The notes under the pieces: model-generated
Databases searched by the model: none
Told to the model about the DNA's origin: nothing
Seen by the model: only the letters and a program-made list of their open reading frames with translations
Program-made: the position numbers and the translations under genes
In this document: one piece after another, positions 50,501 to 58,189 of the stretch
Layout of the letters: each line of letters begins with the position of its first letter
Numbering within the stretch: position 1 is the stretch's first letter
Origin: Chryseobacterium sp. LAM-KRS1
GTDB taxonomy: Bacteria; Bacteroidota; Bacteroidia; Flavobacteriales; Weeksellaceae
Direction of reading: 5' to 3'
Length of the DNA stretch: 64,000 nucleotides
Assembly (NCBI RefSeq): GCF_013184525.1
Contig: NZ_JAAOIZ010000006.1
Coordinates: 186,001 to 250,000 of the forward strand

Positions 50501-52338
50501 ATTTAACGGTTGATGATATCAAGATGAACGGAACGGATATGGGAGATCTTACCATCTCTGCAACCAATGGCTTCTCGCTTAATGTTTACGATATTGATGT
50601 AAAAGTAACATCAGCAGGGGTGCTGGGAAATAATAATTTGAATCTTACCGGAACTGTAAATAACAACACTGCTTCTCCAACGATTGATCTGGTAGCGGAA
50701 ATGAGGGATTTTAATATTTCATTTGCTCAGCAGTTTGTGCAGTCTATCTTCGGAAACCTGAGAGGTAAGGCAACAGGGGACCTTAAAATAAACGGTACCT
50801 TAAAGAATCTTGACTACAGTGGTGATATAGCTTTAAAAGATTTTGGATTAAAACTTTTGTTTACAGGAGTAGACTATTCGTTTGACGATACAGTCATTCC
50901 ATTATCAAAAGGATTGGCAATTTTAAATAATATTGAAGTTCATGATGGGCGATCCAATTCTAAAGGTAATATTTCCGGGGCAATCCAGTTTGAAACCCTT
51001 TCTTCAATGGGAGTCAACCTTGTAATGAGGGCTGATAATCTTTTAGTTCTGAACAGCACGCAAAAAGATCTTGATCTTTTCTGGGGTAGAGTATATGGAC
51101 AAGGGGATCTCTATATTGATGGTCCTGTATCTGGTCTCAGTATATCCACGCCAAATATGAAGGCTCTTAGCGGAAGTACATTTACCTTTAACTCAGGTTC
51201 AACTTCCAATGTTGAGGAGTTCAAAATGCTGAGGTTCCTAAAAGAAGGAAAAGACGGATTGGTAACCCTTGAAGAAAAGAAAAAGACGGGAGCCAATATG
51301 AATATAGACTTTTCTCTTGATGTAGATAAGGGAACGACTGTAAATGTACTGGTAGGAGATGATGTAGGTAATATTACGGTAAAAGGGGAGGCTCAAAACT
51401 TAAAATTCCTCATGAACAGACAAGGGGCTATTGCAATGGGAGGAACTTATAAGGTGGAAAATGGTACTTTCGTTTCAAAAGCTATTCTTAATAAAACATT
51501 CCAGATAGAAAAAGGAAGCAGTATCCGTTGGGATGGTGATGCGATGAGGCCTGCACTTAATATTACGGCGAATTATGTGAGGATGGTTTCAAATGCAGGG
51601 CAATATTTGAATATGGGTAGCCTTCAGCCAATCAGTATCTTATTACAGGCAAATATTACGCAGTCATTGACGGATCCTAAAATTGACCTTGATGTTTCTG
51701 CTCTGGACGTTTCCAGCCAGGTAAAAGAAACCTTGGCAGCAAAAATGAGCCAGGAGGGAGAAAAAGTATTGCAGTTCGGATCTATATTGCTATTGAATAG
51801 TTTTAATATTTCAAATACCGGAGGTGTGGGTGTAGATGTTGCCGGTGTAGCGGAATCATCAGGATATAATATGCTTTTAAAGCAATTGGGATCTGTTCTT
51901 AATACAATGAGTAACGAATTTCAGATTGACCTGAATTATGTAAAAGGAGACCAGAACTCCAATACAGGAGACAGGGCGAACGCCGGTGTAAGCTTTGCAC
52001 TTTCTCCGAGGATTAAAGTGAAGACAGGTTTGGGTATTCCTTTAACAAAAACAGAGAGTACGGAAGCTAATTATCTCTCCGGAGAGGGATCTATTGAATA
52101 CGATATTTCTAAGAAAAATGACGGAAGTTTAGTTTTAAGAGGTTACTCTAAACCTACGAATATCGGAATGGGTGTGGTAGGTGCAGGTACTAACGGATCT
52201 GCAAATCAAGCCTATGGAGGCGGTGTTGTGTGGAGTAAAAGCTTCAATTCTTTGTTTAAAAGAAAGAAAAAAGACAAAAAACCTGTAGAGACTGGAAAAG
52301 AAATAAAAACAGATTCCCTAAAAGCAATGGGTAAATAA
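47536..52338 (+). CDS. tamB: TamB-like translocation/assembly module protein (AsmA-like superfamily)
   Basis: A 1600-residue inner-membrane-anchored protein. Residues 1-70 are a polar, Lys/Glu-rich extension (KSVTENLSDQVQKTVENVEE...), then one membrane helix (about 75-97, LLLILFWLVVSVVVAIVII), a long beta-helical body with AsmA-like strands, and a C-terminal DUF490/TamB_C domain (about 1250-1540; GTYKVENGTFVSKAIL, FQIEKGSSIRWDGDAMRP, DLNYVKGDQNSNTG). TamB proteins bridge inner and outer membranes and help lipid transport or outer-membrane protein assembly. The frame opens upstream at 47434 inside tsaD, but the ATG at 47536 fits best. No tamA-like gene is next to it. Confidence 0.92.
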   Translation: MAKLENNNENENKKSVTENLSDQVQKTVENVEEKVKETVKEASELASDAVHHPVETVQEFGKQAAKDVTSYSWWTRLLLILFWLVVSVVVAIVIIINLPVTKQWAADQALQIVNKDFKADMSTESVEVNYFGNVTIKGLKVKDYKGLEFIKAREFRANSDWLSLAVGAISGKSNSLSFNSLTMINADVKVITYKGDSISNFIRFTQLFDNGKKRDPKKPAFELNSRIQIIDSKVSIVNQNSPGEAGKWLTATKFNLKAPNLKVSGPDVSALINNMSFVTTRWGKSHFVDTFSTELSLTHKHLSLKDLTINTDHTLLQGDIKFNLNNGSWADFADRVRWDMNLKQGSQLSGYDISYFVTNWDNFKPFNVSGKMNGPLNKFYLENFLIRNPDVNIATQTMKVNNLLKGNFQIETNNLSTDFTYVDLKAMMPSFISKKMKNFADDFGRLKYNGAARVNPDQIFIPNGNLMTGIGQARITKLTLSGYSTAMPKYAGYVEATDLNVSVITKNKAVGLISGKFDITGQSFDVNTMRLTTKSQISKVEIMNKEINNLYLDGLLDHKKYNGTITVNDEQAKATVKGLIDFSTSRIAMDVNADVDYLNMNYFTDKPGSQVVSGQVIGKMSMATINDLAMDVEANNINFATATQKYIIPNAKLKTFIESGSRIISVDAPGAVNGKISGKYNLADLTGMVENGLGKILVGPPPRKLYRGQNFAMNFDVQQGLVSYFLPDLKLPQGAVVEGEYDGNANNLRLNIDAASLKYIMTKEAEITEADKALAEANPAYKINERGNITRDSALVDSVMVRINTANLDEQLYAKINKVQYNNNVLKDITLSGKNENNSILHLATKFKHGSPADELDDNLKEYAINVNQSTNAGGDFVFKFDPTEVKFNDVTWAIDTSPELNHSITYRKKTSDFEISNLKIYSDKSVLFIKESTFKSAKDFYVDADINDFAIEKLLEMQSGGNSMDIKGLANGSVKIRMDKSTLQPLVDLTVDDIKMNGTDMGDLTISATNGFSLNVYDIDVKVTSAGVLGNNNLNLTGTVNNNTASPTIDLVAEMRDFNISFAQQFVQSIFGNLRGKATGDLKINGTLKNLDYSGDIALKDFGLKLLFTGVDYSFDDTVIPLSKGLAILNNIEVHDGRSNSKGNISGAIQFETLSSMGVNLVMRADNLLVLNSTQKDLDLFWGRVYGQGDLYIDGPVSGLSISTPNMKALSGSTFTFNSGSTSNVEEFKMLRFLKEGKDGLVTLEEKKKTGANMNIDFSLDVDKGTTVNVLVGDDVGNITVKGEAQNLKFLMNRQGAIAMGGTYKVENGTFVSKAILNKTFQIEKGSSIRWDGDAMRPALNITANYVRMVSNAGQYLNMGSLQPISILLQANITQSLTDPKIDLDVSALDVSSQVKETLAAKMSQEGEKVLQFGSILLLNSFNISNTGGVGVDVAGVAESSGYNMLLKQLGSVLNTMSNEFQIDLNYVKGDQNSNTGDRANAGVSFALSPRIKVKTGLGIPLTKTESTEANYLSGEGSIEYDISKKNDGSLVLRGYSKPTNIGMGVVGAGTNGSANQAYGGGVVWSKSFNSLFKRKKKDKKPVETGKEIKTDSLKAMGK
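47540..47547 (-). promoter_or_regulatory. -7 element of tsaD inside tamB codons 2-4
   Basis: Minus-strand TAACTTTG matches TAnnTTTG and ends nine bases before the tsaD ATG at 47531. On the plus strand it encodes Ala-Lys-Leu of the tamB N-terminus. No exact -33 TTTG is seen. Confidence 0.5.
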
Positions 52339-52369
52339 TTTGAATATTTTAATGATTTTTATCATCCGT

Positions 52370-52428
52370 GTTAATTATTGTTAATTATTGTTATAATTTT
52401 TTTAGTTAAATTATTTTTTATAGATTTG
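52370..52428 (+). promoter_or_regulatory. Promoter region of the Lrp-type gene with 10-bp direct repeats
   Basis: GTTAATTATT occurs twice in tandem (52370-52389) and a third, looser copy GTTATAATTT follows (52390-52399), giving one helical turn of spacing. A -7 element TAGATTTG lies at 52421-52428. The repeats are candidates for autoregulatory Lrp binding. Confidence 0.45.
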
Positions 52429-52472
52429 CAAAAAATACATAGATTTTTTAAAAAAATTGTAATTTAACTAAT

Positions 52473-52943
52473 ATGAACTATCAACTGGACGAAATAGACA
52501 AAAAGATTCTTGATTTCTTAGTAGAAAACACAAGAATGCCTTTTACTGAAATTGCTAAACAGATGGATGTGTCTGCGGGTACAATTCACGTAAGAGTGAA
52601 AAAAATGGAAGATGCAGGTATTATTTTGGGATCATCCCTTAATATCGATTATGGTAAGTTGGATTATCACTTTACTGCTTTTATCGGAATTCTTTTAACT
52701 AAATCAAACCGTACTCAGGAAGTTTTAAAAGAGTTATCAACTCTTCCAAACGTAATCGAGGCGAGTGTGATCTCTGGAAAATATAATATTTTCTGTAAAG
52801 TAAGAGCGAAGAATACTGAAGACGCGAAAAGAATTATCTATCAGATAGACGATATTCAGGATGTTATGAGAACAGAAAGTATGATTTCCATGGAAGAATA
52901 CTTAAGTGATAAAAATAGACTAATCAACGCTATTTCTATTTAA
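52473..52943 (+). CDS. Lrp/AsnC family transcriptional regulator
   Basis: A 156-residue regulator. The N-terminal winged HTH is clear (LDEIDKKILDFLVENTRMPF, then AKQMDVSAGTIHVRVKKMED), followed by a RAM/AsnC ligand-binding domain (residues 65-150; LPNVIEASVISGKYNIFCKV). The family senses amino acids and forms octamers that wrap AT-rich DNA. The effector cannot be told. An in-phase repeat array and a -7 element precede it, and a terminator hairpin follows the stop by 26 bases. Confidence 0.93.
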   Translation: MNYQLDEIDKKILDFLVENTRMPFTEIAKQMDVSAGTIHVRVKKMEDAGIILGSSLNIDYGKLDYHFTAFIGILLTKSNRTQEVLKELSTLPNVIEASVISGKYNIFCKVRAKNTEDAKRIIYQIDDIQDVMRTESMISMEEYLSDKNRLINAISI

Positions 52944-52968
52944 TCAAATTCTAAACGAATAATTATAG

Positions 52969-53004
52969 AAGAACTTATGATATGATTCATAAGTTCTTTA
53001 TTTT
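52969..53004 (+). terminator. Terminator of the Lrp-type gene
   Basis: A 12-bp stem AAGAACTTATGA / TCATAAGTTCTT with a six-base loop and following T-rich TATTTTT. It overlaps an ATG at 52982 that would start the next frame, which is why the later ATG is preferred. Confidence 0.85.
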
Positions 53005-53011
53005 TGTACCT

Positions 53012-53389
53012 ATGGAAGAATACAGTTACTTTGATGAGGACCCAAAGAAGGGATGGGGTTTTATTTTAGCATTTGCATCTTTAATGTTATTTACAATCAT
53101 GGGATTGGGGATAGATGTAGATGAATACCTGCAGCACGAATACCTTAATATTCCCAGATGGTATTTTTATGTCATCTTTTCTATAGACATTCTTATGATG
53201 ATAAGTCTCATACTGATGTTTTTTTATAAGAAGATAGGCATATTTACTTTTCCTGCTTTGCTAGTGCTGCATTTCTTTATGCACAACTATTATCTTTCAA
53301 CATTCCTGTACACGGATGTTACCAATCTTTTCCTCTTCACAGGATTTGGGATGCTTGCAATAATTCCTAAATGGAAATTTTTCAAATAA
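53012..53389 (+). CDS. Small polytopic membrane protein, 125 aa
   Basis: A protein with four membrane helices (about residues 17-35, 52-72, 76-95 and 100-118) and acidic start MEEYSYFDEDPKKGWG. I do not recognise the family with certainty. The start at 53012 was chosen because the alternative ATG at 52982 sits in the lrp terminator; TATTTTTG at 52998-53005 is a good -7 element and implies a nearly leaderless mRNA. It ends inside a long hairpin terminator. Confidence 0.72.
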   Translation: MEEYSYFDEDPKKGWGFILAFASLMLFTIMGLGIDVDEYLQHEYLNIPRWYFYVIFSIDILMMISLILMFFYKKIGIFTFPALLVLHFFMHNYYLSTFLYTDVTNLFLFTGFGMLAIIPKWKFFK

Positions 53390-53430
53390 AAATAAGAAGC
53401 CTTCGTAATGAAGGTTTTTTTTATTTGAAA
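53381..53430 (+). terminator. Long hairpin terminator overlapping the stop codon of the 125-aa gene
   Basis: CCTTC / GAAGG with loop GTAAT and eight Ts; the stem extends through matching TTCAAATAAA and TTTATTTGAA arms, so the stop codon lies in the 5' arm. Confidence 0.8.
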
Positions 53431-53434
53431 ATTA

Positions 53435-53477
53435 ACAGACAGACCTGTCTGTATGTTATTATTTTTTTCTACCTTTG
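53435..53477 (+). promoter_or_regulatory. TetR-type operator and -7 element before the TetR gene
   Basis: ACAGACAG-AC-CTGTCTGT (53435-53452) is a perfect 18-bp inverted repeat. The -7 element TACCTTTG lies at 53470-53477 and the expected -33 position falls on the right half of the palindrome. This is the layout of an autoregulated TetR promoter. Confidence 0.8.
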
Positions 53478-53497
53478 TTTCAATAATATATTGGTTT

Positions 53498-54025
53498 ATG
53501 ATATCTCCAAAAGAAAGGATCGTAGCAACGACAATGAAATTATTTTCCACCCAGGGATACAACTCTACAGGGATTAATCAGATTATTTCAGAAGCGAGTG
53601 TAGCCAAAGCGAGTTTTTATCAGTATTTTAAGTCCAAAGAAGATTTGTGTGTTGAGTTTTTGAATACCAGGCATACTTACTGGTTCAGTGAGCTTGAAAC
53701 CTTTACGGCGGGGAAAAGAGGTGCTAAATCGAAAATAATGACTGCTTTTGACTTCCTGATTGACATGAATCGAAAAGAGAATTTCAGGGGCTGCAGCTTT
53801 CTCAATATCTTATCTGAAATTCCAACTGATAATACCAAGATTCTTAATGTAATTCAACATCATAAAACAGATCTCCGTAATTACTTTATGAAAATAGTGG
53901 ATGATGCTGAAATCAGTGATCATGTTTACATGCTTTTTGAGAGCAGTATTATAGAAAGCCAGTTGTTTAGATCCAATGAACTTATAGAAAAATCAAAAAA
54001 GATAATCACCAATTTAATACCATAA
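53498..54025 (+). CDS. TetR/AcrR family transcriptional regulator
   Basis: A 175-residue repressor. The N-terminal HTH domain is clear: ISPKERIVATTMKLFSTQGY, GINQIISEASVAKASFYQYF and SKEDLCVEFL. The C-terminal helical ligand domain contains a Cys in RGCSFLNILSEIP as in the YcdC/AcuR-like group. The frame opens at 53453, inside the operator; the ATG at 53498 gives the normal TetR start. It is followed after two bases by a DUF1348 gene, which is likely its partner and target. The palindrome upstream points to autoregulation; the inducer is unknown. Confidence 0.93.
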   Translation: MISPKERIVATTMKLFSTQGYNSTGINQIISEASVAKASFYQYFKSKEDLCVEFLNTRHTYWFSELETFTAGKRGAKSKIMTAFDFLIDMNRKENFRGCSFLNILSEIPTDNTKILNVIQHHKTDLRNYFMKIVDDAEISDHVYMLFESSIIESQLFRSNELIEKSKKIITNLIP

Positions 54026-54027
54026 AA

Positions 54028-54441
54028 ATGGAACAGAAACACCCACTTCCACCTTTTACCCTTGAAACGGCAAAAGAAAAAATCCAGTTAGCAGAAGATG
54101 CCTGGAACAGTCAGGATCCTGAAAGGGTTTCTAAAGCGTATACTCAAGACAGTGAATGGAGAAACAGAGACCAGTTTGTGAACGGGAGAGAAGAGATCAT
54201 TGAATTTCTCCGTCATAAATGGGAAAAGGAGCTCAATTATAGGCTTAAGAAAGAATACTGGGCACATACCGATAATCGTATAGCCGTACGTTTTGAATAT
54301 GAATATCAGACAAAAAATGGAGAGTGGTTCAGAGCGTATGGAAATGAGAACTGGGAGTTTGATGAAAACGGACTTATGAAAAAGAGATATGCCAGCATCA
54401 ATGATTTAGCGATTAAGGAAGAAGAACGGAAATTTAAATAA
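54028..54441 (+). CDS. DUF1348 (SnoaL/NTF2-like) protein
   Basis: A 137-residue protein of the NTF2-like fold. Family features are FTLETAKEKIQLAEDAWNSQ, YTQDSEWRNRDQFVNGREEI, FLRHKWEKELNYRLKKE and FRAYGNENWEFDENGLM. DUF1348 proteins are common in bacteria beside TetR regulators; their chemistry is not known, but the fold suits binding of small hydrophobic molecules. It is two bases from the TetR gene in one unit. Confidence 0.9.
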   Translation: MEQKHPLPPFTLETAKEKIQLAEDAWNSQDPERVSKAYTQDSEWRNRDQFVNGREEIIEFLRHKWEKELNYRLKKEYWAHTDNRIAVRFEYEYQTKNGEWFRAYGNENWEFDENGLMKKRYASINDLAIKEEERKFK

Positions 54442-54464
54442 CAGCAGAACGCGATTCTGTAAAA

Positions 54465-54494
54465 AATAAAAGCATCCCATCTGGGATGCCTTTA
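54465..54494. terminator. Bidirectional terminator
   Basis: GCATCCCA / TGGGATGC stem with a two-base loop (longer in RNA), with T-rich sequence on the minus strand. It separates the TetR-DUF1348 unit from the transketolase unit. Confidence 0.82.
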
Positions 54495-54518
54495 TGTATA
54501 TAAAAATTGTCAGAGAAA

Positions 54519-55466
54519 TTATTTCTCTAAAATTCTTTTTACGGCTTCTTTTACAGCAGCAGCATCAATCTTGTATTTCTTCATCAATTCAGCAGGAGTA
54601 GCAGACTCTCCGAAAGTGTCATTTACTGCCACAAATTCTTGTCTTGTTGGTCTTTTTCTCGCCAACATTCCCGCAACTGACTCTCCTAAACCTCCTAAAT
54701 AATTGTGCTCTTCAGCAGTTACTATTTTGCCGGTTTTTTCAACTGATTTTAAGATGATTTCCTCGTCAAGCGGCTTAATAGTGTGGATATTGATCACCTC
54801 ACAAGAGATACCTTCTTTTTCAAGCTCATCTGCAGCTACAAGAGACTCCCAAACAAGATGTCCGGTTGCCACGATTGTTACATCTGTTCCTTCCTGCAAC
54901 ATAATTCCTTTTCCGATTTCGAAAGGCATATCTTCAGGAATGAATACAGGAACGGTAGGTCTTCCAAATCTTAAGTATACAGGACCCTCAAAATCAGCGA
55001 TAGCAATAGTAGCTGCTTTTGTCTGGTTGTAATCACACGGATTGATTACCGTCATTCCAGGAAGCATTTTCATCATACCAATGTCTTCAAGAACCTGGTG
55101 AGTAGCCCCGTCTTCTCCTAATGTAAGCCCGGCATGTGAAGCACAGATTTTTACATTTTTTCCTGAATAGGCAACAGATTGACGGATCTGGTCATATACT
55201 CTGGAAGTAGAGAAATTGGCAAACGTTCCGGTAAAAGGAATTTTTCCTGTAATACTAAGACCTGCAGCGATACCGATCATATTGGCTTCAGCAATTCCTA
55301 CCTGGAAAAATCTTTCCGGTGCCTTTTCAATGAATTTCTCCATTTTTAAAGATCCGATAAGGTCTGCACAAAGTGCTACTACATTTGGATTTTTATCTGC
55401 AAGCTCAGCTAATCCGGCTCCGAATCCTGAACGTGTGTCCTTTTTTTCTGTATATGTATATTTCAT
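54519..55466 (-). CDS. Transketolase, C-terminal subunit
   Basis: A 315-residue protein matching the second half of transketolase: the pyrimidine-binding domain (FFQVGIAEANMIGIAAGLS, with the glutamate that activates thiamine diphosphate) and the C-terminal domain (VTIVATGHLVWESLVAADEL, EEHNYLGGLGESVAG). It acts with the N-terminal subunit (56673-57524) to move two-carbon ketol units in the pentose phosphate pathway. The two subunit genes are separated by one for a secreted protein. Confidence 0.93.
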   Translation of the reverse strand: MKYTYTEKKDTRSGFGAGLAELADKNPNVVALCADLIGSLKMEKFIEKAPERFFQVGIAEANMIGIAAGLSITGKIPFTGTFANFSTSRVYDQIRQSVAYSGKNVKICASHAGLTLGEDGATHQVLEDIGMMKMLPGMTVINPCDYNQTKAATIAIADFEGPVYLRFGRPTVPVFIPEDMPFEIGKGIMLQEGTDVTIVATGHLVWESLVAADELEKEGISCEVINIHTIKPLDEEIILKSVEKTGKIVTAEEHNYLGGLGESVAGMLARKRPTRQEFVAVNDTFGESATPAELMKKYKIDAAAVKEAVKRILEK

Positions 55467-55476
55467 TTTTATTTTT

Positions 55477-56640
55477 TTAATCTAGAGTTTTTAAATAATT
55501 ATTTAATTTCTTTTTATCAGATTGATCAAGTTTTTCCTGAATCGTATTAAGGTAAAGAACTTCTCTTCTTATTTCATCCAAAGTAAGTTTGATACCTACA
55601 TTGTGTCCTGTCGATTGTGTAAGATACATATCACACATCTGACCCACATAATTTCTCAAATGTCCTTTTACTTCTTTAAGCTTAAAGGTTGGAAGATCTT
55701 TTTCGAAATTTTTACAATGCTTAGGCAGTCCTTTCCAAAGAGTTTCAGCCGGAATGTTTGCAATAGCCAAGCTTCCGTCTTCATCCTGGTTCTCCTTATA
55801 TGAAGAAACATAGTCGGGAATATAATAATAAGTCTCATCAGCATATGGAACTGCGGCTGTAGCAGCAGAATCAGCTACGATAGCGGTAGAATCAGTTGTT
55901 GCATATACGGAATCAGCCTTTGCATATTCTTCTTCCTGCTTTTTGTAGGCAATCATCAGAGAGTCCTGTTTTCTTTGTCTGTCCATCATTGCTTTTCTAT
56001 GATCAAAAAATACCTGATCTTGAGAATCTTTTACCGATTCCAGTACAAAGTATTCTTTATCATACGTTTTTTCAGGACCCACTTTTAAAATAAGGCCTTT
56101 CAGGCCGGAGCTTTTCATTTTTACGCCCGGAAGATACTGATTCAAAAGTCCGTTAAATACAGACATGTTATTGATAGACGATTGATCATCAATACACAAT
56201 TTTAAATCTTCATTTTCCTTTTTCGTTCCATCTTTTGAACGGTAGTTGACCAGATAATGTGAGCAGGGCATTCCCAGAATAGTTTCTTTTGTATCCAGTT
56301 TTCTGGCTTCCAAAGTATACTCTTCCTTTTCTCCATAATCATAGCCACTGTACCCCAAATACATCAAAGCACTCAAACCTGAACCTGCAAGACGGCTGTT
56401 CATTTCTAATGAAACCGTGCTTGTTCCCAATGCGTCGGTATAATAATACATGGGAATCTCTTTGATGTTCAGACGGGTGAGAAATTCACTATTCTTACTT
56501 GCATACATCTTTAGGGTAGGTAAAGAAGCTTTCTTATCAATCATTTGATAATTAAACACTTTAGAGAAAGAAATTTTCTTCTCTTGAGCGACTCCTAAAA
56601 TAAAGCTTGTAAGCAAGCAGATTATGATGAATTTTTTCAT
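55477..56640 (-). CDS. Secreted hypothetical protein between the transketolase halves
   Basis: A 387-residue exported protein with a signal peptide (MKKFIIICLLTSFILGVAQ). The N-terminal 220 residues look beta-rich (a GLP/LolA-like pattern is possible: ILGMPCSHYLVNYRSKDG), followed by a Lys/Gln-rich helical stretch, an Ala/Thr/Asp-rich linker (DSTAIVADSAATAAVPYAD) and a C-terminal part with Cys residues (KHCKNFEKDLP, GQMCDMYL). I do not recognise the family. It lies 32 bases after the N-subunit gene and 10 before the C-subunit gene, so it is in their operon. Confidence 0.8.
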   Translation of the reverse strand: MKKFIIICLLTSFILGVAQEKKISFSKVFNYQMIDKKASLPTLKMYASKNSEFLTRLNIKEIPMYYYTDALGTSTVSLEMNSRLAGSGLSALMYLGYSGYDYGEKEEYTLEARKLDTKETILGMPCSHYLVNYRSKDGTKKENEDLKLCIDDQSSINNMSVFNGLLNQYLPGVKMKSSGLKGLILKVGPEKTYDKEYFVLESVKDSQDQVFFDHRKAMMDRQRKQDSLMIAYKKQEEEYAKADSVYATTDSTAIVADSAATAAVPYADETYYYIPDYVSSYKENQDEDGSLAIANIPAETLWKGLPKHCKNFEKDLPTFKLKEVKGHLRNYVGQMCDMYLTQSTGHNVGIKLTLDEIRREVLYLNTIQEKLDQSDKKKLNNYLKTLD

Positions 56641-56672
56641 GGAATACTTGATAATTGTGACAATCAAAGATA

Positions 56673-57524
56673 TTAGTAATCTGCAGGAGCTTCCAGGTAA
56701 AGTTGCTTAAATGCTGTGTCTAATTGCTCGTCATTAGGCGCTTTACCATGCCAAGCATGACTTCCCATCATATAATCCACTCCATAACCCATTTCAGTAT
56801 GAAGAAGGATCGCTACCGGTTTTTGTTTACCTGTTTCTGTTTTTGCTTTTTCAAGAATAGCAATCACCGCTTCAAGGTCGTTCCCGTTTTTCTCTTCTAA
56901 TACAGTCCATCCAAATGCTTCCAGTTTAGCATGCAGATCACCTAAACTCAATACATCATCAGTATCACCATCGATCTGACGACCATTGTAATCGATCGTA
57001 GAAATAATATTATCTACTTTCTTCGCTGCAGCAAACATTAAAGCTTCCCAGATTTGTCCTTCCTGTAATTCACCATCACCATGAAGTGAGTAAACCAATG
57101 ATTTATCTCCGTCTAATTTTTTACCTAAGGCAGCCCCTAAAGCTACAGAAAGTCCTTGTCCCAAAGAACCTGAAGCAATACGGATTCCAGGTAATCCCTC
57201 ATGAGTAGTCGGATGTCCCTGTAATCTTGAATCAAGCTTTCTGAAAGTCTTTAATTCCTCAACCGGGAAAAAGCCAAATCTAGCCAAAGTAGAATAAAAA
57301 ACAGGTGAAATGTGGCCATTGGAAAGATAGAAATGATCCTCATTTTTACCTTCCATAGTGAAAGGAAGATGATAGTTCAATACTTTTCCATAAAGCGCTG
57401 TAAAGAATTCCGTACATCCTAAGCTTCCACCAGGGTGTCCTGAATTAACAGCGTGAACCATTCTTAAAATGTCTCTTCTGATTTGTGTAGTAAGAGATTT
57501 CAACTCTTCGATACTTTTACTCAT
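56673..57524 (-). CDS. Transketolase, N-terminal subunit
   Basis: A 283-residue protein matching the thiamine-diphosphate-binding half of transketolase: HAVNSGHPGGSLGCTEF, HFYLSNGHISPVFYSTL, GSLGQGLSVALGAAL, and the ThDP motif HGDGELQEGQIWEA...STIDYNGRQ with GDG and Asn. It needs the C-terminal subunit (54519-55466) for activity. Split transketolases are common in Bacteroidota and archaea. TAAATTCG on the minus strand about 25 bases upstream of the start is a weak -7 match. Confidence 0.94.
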   Translation of the reverse strand: MSKSIEELKSLTTQIRRDILRMVHAVNSGHPGGSLGCTEFFTALYGKVLNYHLPFTMEGKNEDHFYLSNGHISPVFYSTLARFGFFPVEELKTFRKLDSRLQGHPTTHEGLPGIRIASGSLGQGLSVALGAALGKKLDGDKSLVYSLHGDGELQEGQIWEALMFAAAKKVDNIISTIDYNGRQIDGDTDDVLSLGDLHAKLEAFGWTVLEEKNGNDLEAVIAILEKAKTETGKQKPVAILLHTEMGYGVDYMMGSHAWHGKAPNDEQLDTAFKQLYLEAPADY

Positions 57525-57575
57525 TATATCTGATTTATTTGCACGCGAATTTACGATTTTTTACTGGCTTATGGA

Positions 57576-57612
57576 AATTCAAAATCCGGACGGAATGCCC
57601 GGATTTTGAATT
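57576..57612 (-). terminator. Hairpin after the 173-aa secreted protein gene
   Basis: A 14-bp stem AATTCAAAATCCGG / CCGGATTTTGAATT with a nine-base loop, 20 bases downstream of the stop codon at 57632. The T run is short, so its strength is uncertain. Confidence 0.65.
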
Positions 57613-57631
57613 ATTTAAAGATTTGAAGCTT

Positions 57632-58153
57632 TTAGCAGCCTTCATTAAGCGATACTGAAATCTCGGTAACAATATTATCAACCAATTTAAAAGACAATAT
57701 GGTTGAGGCATCACTGTCGTTCAGAATGAAATAACTTTGATTTTTAATGGGCTTGCCCTTATCATCCCATCCCGGATATGCACTATAGCTTGGATAATTT
57801 TTGTAAGCATTAATAATCTCATCTTTTGTACTGCCTACACCAATACCACTTTTGGTTCTGAATTTTTTGCTGGTTGTGGAAATGCCATATATACTATATC
57901 CATTAGTTTCTTTTCCATCATTATCATATTCCTGGCTGGTGCTGATCATAAGGATTTCACCATTGTATTTTACAGAGTTTTTATATTCTCCGTCGGTTAT
58001 TTTCAGTTTTGTTCCTGAAATTTTTTCTATCTCCGCACTTTTCATAAATACTTTATAAGGGCCTATTCTAAGGGTTGAAACTTCAAAGTTTTCCTGTGCT
58101 GACACAAAGCTGAAAGCCAAAAGACCCAATAAAAGCTGAAAGATTTTTTTCAT
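57632..58153 (-). CDS. Secreted hypothetical protein, 173 aa
   Basis: A protein with a signal peptide (LLLGLLAFSFVSAQ) and a beta-rich mature part (GPYKVFMKSAEIEKI, SVKYNGEILMIST, GIGVGSTKDEIINAYKNYPS, ILSFKLVDNIVTEISV). The GVGSTKDEIINAY stretch with the final VDNIVTEISV resembles short beta-lactamase-inhibitor-like or SmpA/OmlA-type repeats, but I cannot place it in a family. It stands 36 bases after the SSS symporter gene and may be co-transcribed. Confidence 0.75.
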   Translation of the reverse strand: MKKIFQLLLGLLAFSFVSAQENFEVSTLRIGPYKVFMKSAEIEKISGTKLKITDGEYKNSVKYNGEILMISTSQEYDNDGKETNGYSIYGISTTSKKFRTKSGIGVGSTKDEIINAYKNYPSYSAYPGWDDKGKPIKNQSYFILNDSDASTILSFKLVDNIVTEISVSLNEGC

Positions 58154-58189
58154 GGTATGTATTAATTATTTTGAGTTTGGTTATTGATT

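Noticed and set aside
52339..52472. A riboswitch or attenuator upstream of the Lrp-type gene
   Set aside because: Only short AT repeats and a -7 element; no stem structure of note.
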